Source: Multifurca ochricompacta | Lineage: Eukaryota > Basidiomycota > Agaricomycetes > Russulales > Russulaceae | Direction: 5' to 3' | Assembly: GCA_022496185.1 (NCBI GenBank) | Contig: WTXG01000489.1 | Span: 1 to 18,954, forward strand | Length of the DNA stretch: 18,954 bases | Shown: positions 16,901 through 18,954 of the stretch, piece by piece | How positions within the stretch are numbered: position 1 is the stretch's first letter | Layout of the letters: each line of letters begins with the position of its first letter | Position numbers and translations under genes: made by a program | Notes under the pieces: model-generated | Told to the model about the DNA's origin: nothing | Database searches by the model: none | What the model saw: only the letters and a program-made list of their open reading frames with translations

Positions 16901-18260
16901 GGCATCAGAGATTGCATGGATGAACAGATCGGCAGGTAGGACAGTGATTTCATCATTGTCGTCCTCACCCTGATCGGCATCAGGTCGGCATGAGAGCATA
17001 TCTGCAACAGTGTGTAATTTTCCTGGACATGTTCGAGCGAAAACTCGAAGTCAGCAAGCTCTTGGAGCCATCGAGCCTGTCATCAATTTAGCTTTGGGGT
17101 TCTCTAAATATTGCAAGTTGTTATGATCTGTGTGGATTTGAACTTTGTGTCTTGCCCCCAGAAGGTACTGGCACCAGGATTGGAGGGCGACTATAACCAT
17201 GAACAATTCCCAATCATAAATGTCCCAGTTCCTTTGAGTCGCATCTAGGGTTTTGACAAGTAGGCTACAGGATGAAGGCGGCCTTCATGGTCTTTTGGCT
17301 GAGAGTGGCACCTAGGGCATATCCAGATGCATCTGTGTCTACAATGAAAGGTTTGTCGAAGTTGGGTTGTGCCAGAACCGGTTGCAAGGTGACCCACTGT
17401 TCAACATATCGAAGGCATCCTGCTCCTGACTTGTCCAGCGCCATGGGTTTTTCACGCTTGTGAGCGCATTCAGGGGTGCTGTGATCTTACTAAACCCCTG
17501 AATAAAGCGACGATAAAACTGACAAATCCAAGGAATGAACGGACTTCCTTGATGGTGGTAGGCATTTTCCAGGTGGTGACTCCTTCCACTTTGATGGGAT
17601 CCATATGCACCTGATTAGCCTCCAGAATGAGTCCGAGATATTCAATGGTGTTTGTTCAAAGGAACACTTTTCCAGTTTGAGATATAGATCTAGGTTGTTG
17701 AGTTTGTCTAAGATGCGATGCACTTTATGGCAATGGTTTGAAGATCTTGATCAGTATGGATCAGGATATCATCCATATAGACTGTAACCAAGCCCTTCCT
17801 GAGGCATCATGCTCGTTTAGTTCTTCTCTAAATTCTGCATTCATCATTGTTTGAAACGTTGCAGGAGAGTTTGTCAAGCCAAAAACATGACATTGGGTTC
17901 ATAGAGGCCGCAATTTGTTTTGAAAGCTGCCTTCCATCAATCTTCCAGTGCTATCCAACGTTATTGTAACCCCATCGGATATCCATCTTGTAAAAGCGTG
18001 CTTCCTCGAATGCGATCAATAAGCTGGGAATCAGTGGGAGTGGGTATGTATTCCAAATAGTCCAGTTGTTCAATTTTTGGTAGTCCTGGACCAGTTGTAA
18101 TTTTCCATCCTTCTTCTTGATAAAAAGAATGGAGAAGCATAAGGGGACTTTGACTCTTGTATGTACCCCTTCTGCAAATGTCCTCCAGGAAGACGTTTAA
18201 TGCGTCTTGTTCTCCTGGTCTCGAGTGGATAGATCTTGCAATCCAAGGTTGCAGGGGCAT
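16763..18260 (-). pseudogene. Element B reverse transcriptase and RNase H (broken)
   Basis: The minus strand 18260-17961 starts RT (NVFLEDICRRGTYKSQSPL, a degraded form of the region before KKKDGKL), and FGLTNSPATFQTMMNAEFRE is readable near 17870-17820. YMDD-like coding followed by HTDQDLQTI lies near 17780-17740, and HRILDKLNNLDLYLKLEKCS at 17720. RNase H pieces occur near 17330-17050, including an Asp-Ala-Ser-like motif around a VDTDASGYALG reading and the TDHNNLQYLENPKAKL region near 17130-17080. The 16999-16763 frame starts with the end of RNase H (LSCRPDADQGEDDNDEITVL). Many stops and shifts separate these segments. Confidence 0.8.
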
Positions 18261-18954
18261 CTGGCTTTAATTCAATCCCATGATCCCAAGGCTGTGAGGC
18301 TGACCTTAGGCTCGGAACCTTTGTGTCCTCATCGCTAAAGACCTTTTGGTGCTGATGATACTCCTGTGGTACGATCTGATCCCAAGATCTTCTGTCTTAT
18401 CTTTCGCTTTGATGGCCAATTCCTGTGCAATATTAAGGCGGGAGATCCGTTCATCTGGTACAGTGAAGGAAATTGACTGTGCGAGTTTCCTGAGGTCCAA
18501 TTGATACTGGGGTTGCTAGCCACAAACCATGGATATCGAGGATCATATCATCTTTCCAATGGACGCTATGTAGAATTGGTGTCGTTGGGTGTCTTTTGCA
18601 GTGGTAATAAGGAGATCCACGCATTGATCTATTTTGTTTGTAGCATTAGGAGAGCCATCGTGTTTTTAAACTTCTTGGGAATTGTTAATTGTTTTATGGG
18701 GAGTCGATATTTGATTACTGCTCAGTAGCTGATAAAATTCTCGGTTGCACCGCTGTCCATAGTGCTTCTATTGTGGCCTTTCGATTCACTCCATGTAAGG
18801 GAACAAACAATTTCATTGATTGAGTGGTGATCTAAATACATGGTGTGAGACTAGAGCCGAATGAAGGCTGCGTCATTCAGGCGATATAAAAATCCTTCGT
18901 TTCCTTTGAATTGGTCTTGCAGCTCAAGACGTTGCTTTCTGTCATTGTCTTTAG
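18261..18954 (-). pseudogene. Element B protease and protease-RT linker (partial, window edge)
   Basis: The minus strand near 18735-18760 reads Met-Asp-Ser-Gly-Ala-Thr-Glu-Asn-Phe-Ile, the aspartic protease active site, equal to DSGATDNFI in element A. Near 18500-18560 comes DPRYPWFVASNPSINW, the end of the protease domain, which matches YPWLAAFEPKINW in A. The 18500-18306 frame (LNIAQELAIKAKDKTEDL) fills the linker before RT. Stops are frequent. The window ends inside or just upstream of the protease, before the Gag zinc knuckle. Confidence 0.75.

Larger units (their letters stand above)
15093..18954 (-). mobile_element. Element B, main fragment (partial chromovirus)
   Basis: Read on the minus strand from 18954 to 15093, this holds protease, RT, RNase H, integrase, chromodomain and the first half of ORF3. 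Gag, the 5' LTR and the primer binding site would lie to the right of the window. It continues at 7599-6261. Its Pol sequence is clearly related to that of element A but diverged throughout, so it is a different chromovirus lineage and not a second copy. Frequent stops and frameshifts show it is older than A. Confidence 0.9.

Noticed and set aside
1..18954. CRISPR arrays, tRNA or rRNA genes, and bacterial-type operons.
   Set aside because: No regularly spaced short repeats, no cloverleaf or rRNA stretches noticed, and all recognisable coding content is eukaryotic retrotransposon.

Overview
The window holds no recognisable host gene. It is a nest of retrotransposons, almost certainly from a fungus and probably a basidiomycete. 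I infer that from chromodomain-bearing Ty3/gypsy elements, their integrase style and the copia family present; no host gene confirms it.

Layout, oldest layer first. (1) Element C is a decayed Ty1/copia retrotransposon on the minus strand. It runs from about 500 up to 6255, in the order Gag, protease, integrase, RT, RNase H. (2) Two related solo LTRs in opposite orientation sit inside the gag region of C: 4846-5340 (minus) has a perfect 5-bp target duplication and 5652-6164 (plus) an imperfect one. (3) Element B is a Ty3/gypsy chromovirus on the minus strand, inserted into C at about 6256-6260. Its 3' LTR is 6261-6839. Its body is split: the end of a third ORF lies at 7006-7594, and the rest of that ORF plus Pol lies at 15098-18954. 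The window ends inside B, just upstream of the protease motif. (4) Element A is a complete-length Ty3/gypsy chromovirus on the plus strand, 7600-15092. It has two 598-bp LTRs, TG...CA ends and a perfect ACTAC target duplication, and it interrupts the third ORF of B. A small MITE-like repeat lies at about 121-281.

Element A encodes Gag, a likely -1 frameshift (A AAA AAG at 9704-9710) into Pol (protease, RT, RNase H, integrase, chromodomain), and then a third ORF (13207-14464) between integrase and the 3' LTR. That ORF predicts a helical, coiled-coil-like middle and a C-terminal array of zinc knuckles. Element B, a clearly different chromovirus, also has a third ORF of about 365 codons starting directly at its pol stop. 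The two ORF3 proteins appear to share a block of about 40 residues. This recurrent ORF3 in the env position is the most interesting biology here.

A is not functional as written. Gag-Pol carries five in-frame TGA codons, each explainable as CGA to TGA. The integrase and ORF3 part carries a cluster of small frameshifts. Yet its LTRs differ at only three positions, all of them CpG transitions. The element may have been dead when it was copied in trans, its LTRs may have been converted, or some of the frameshifts may be assembly errors.
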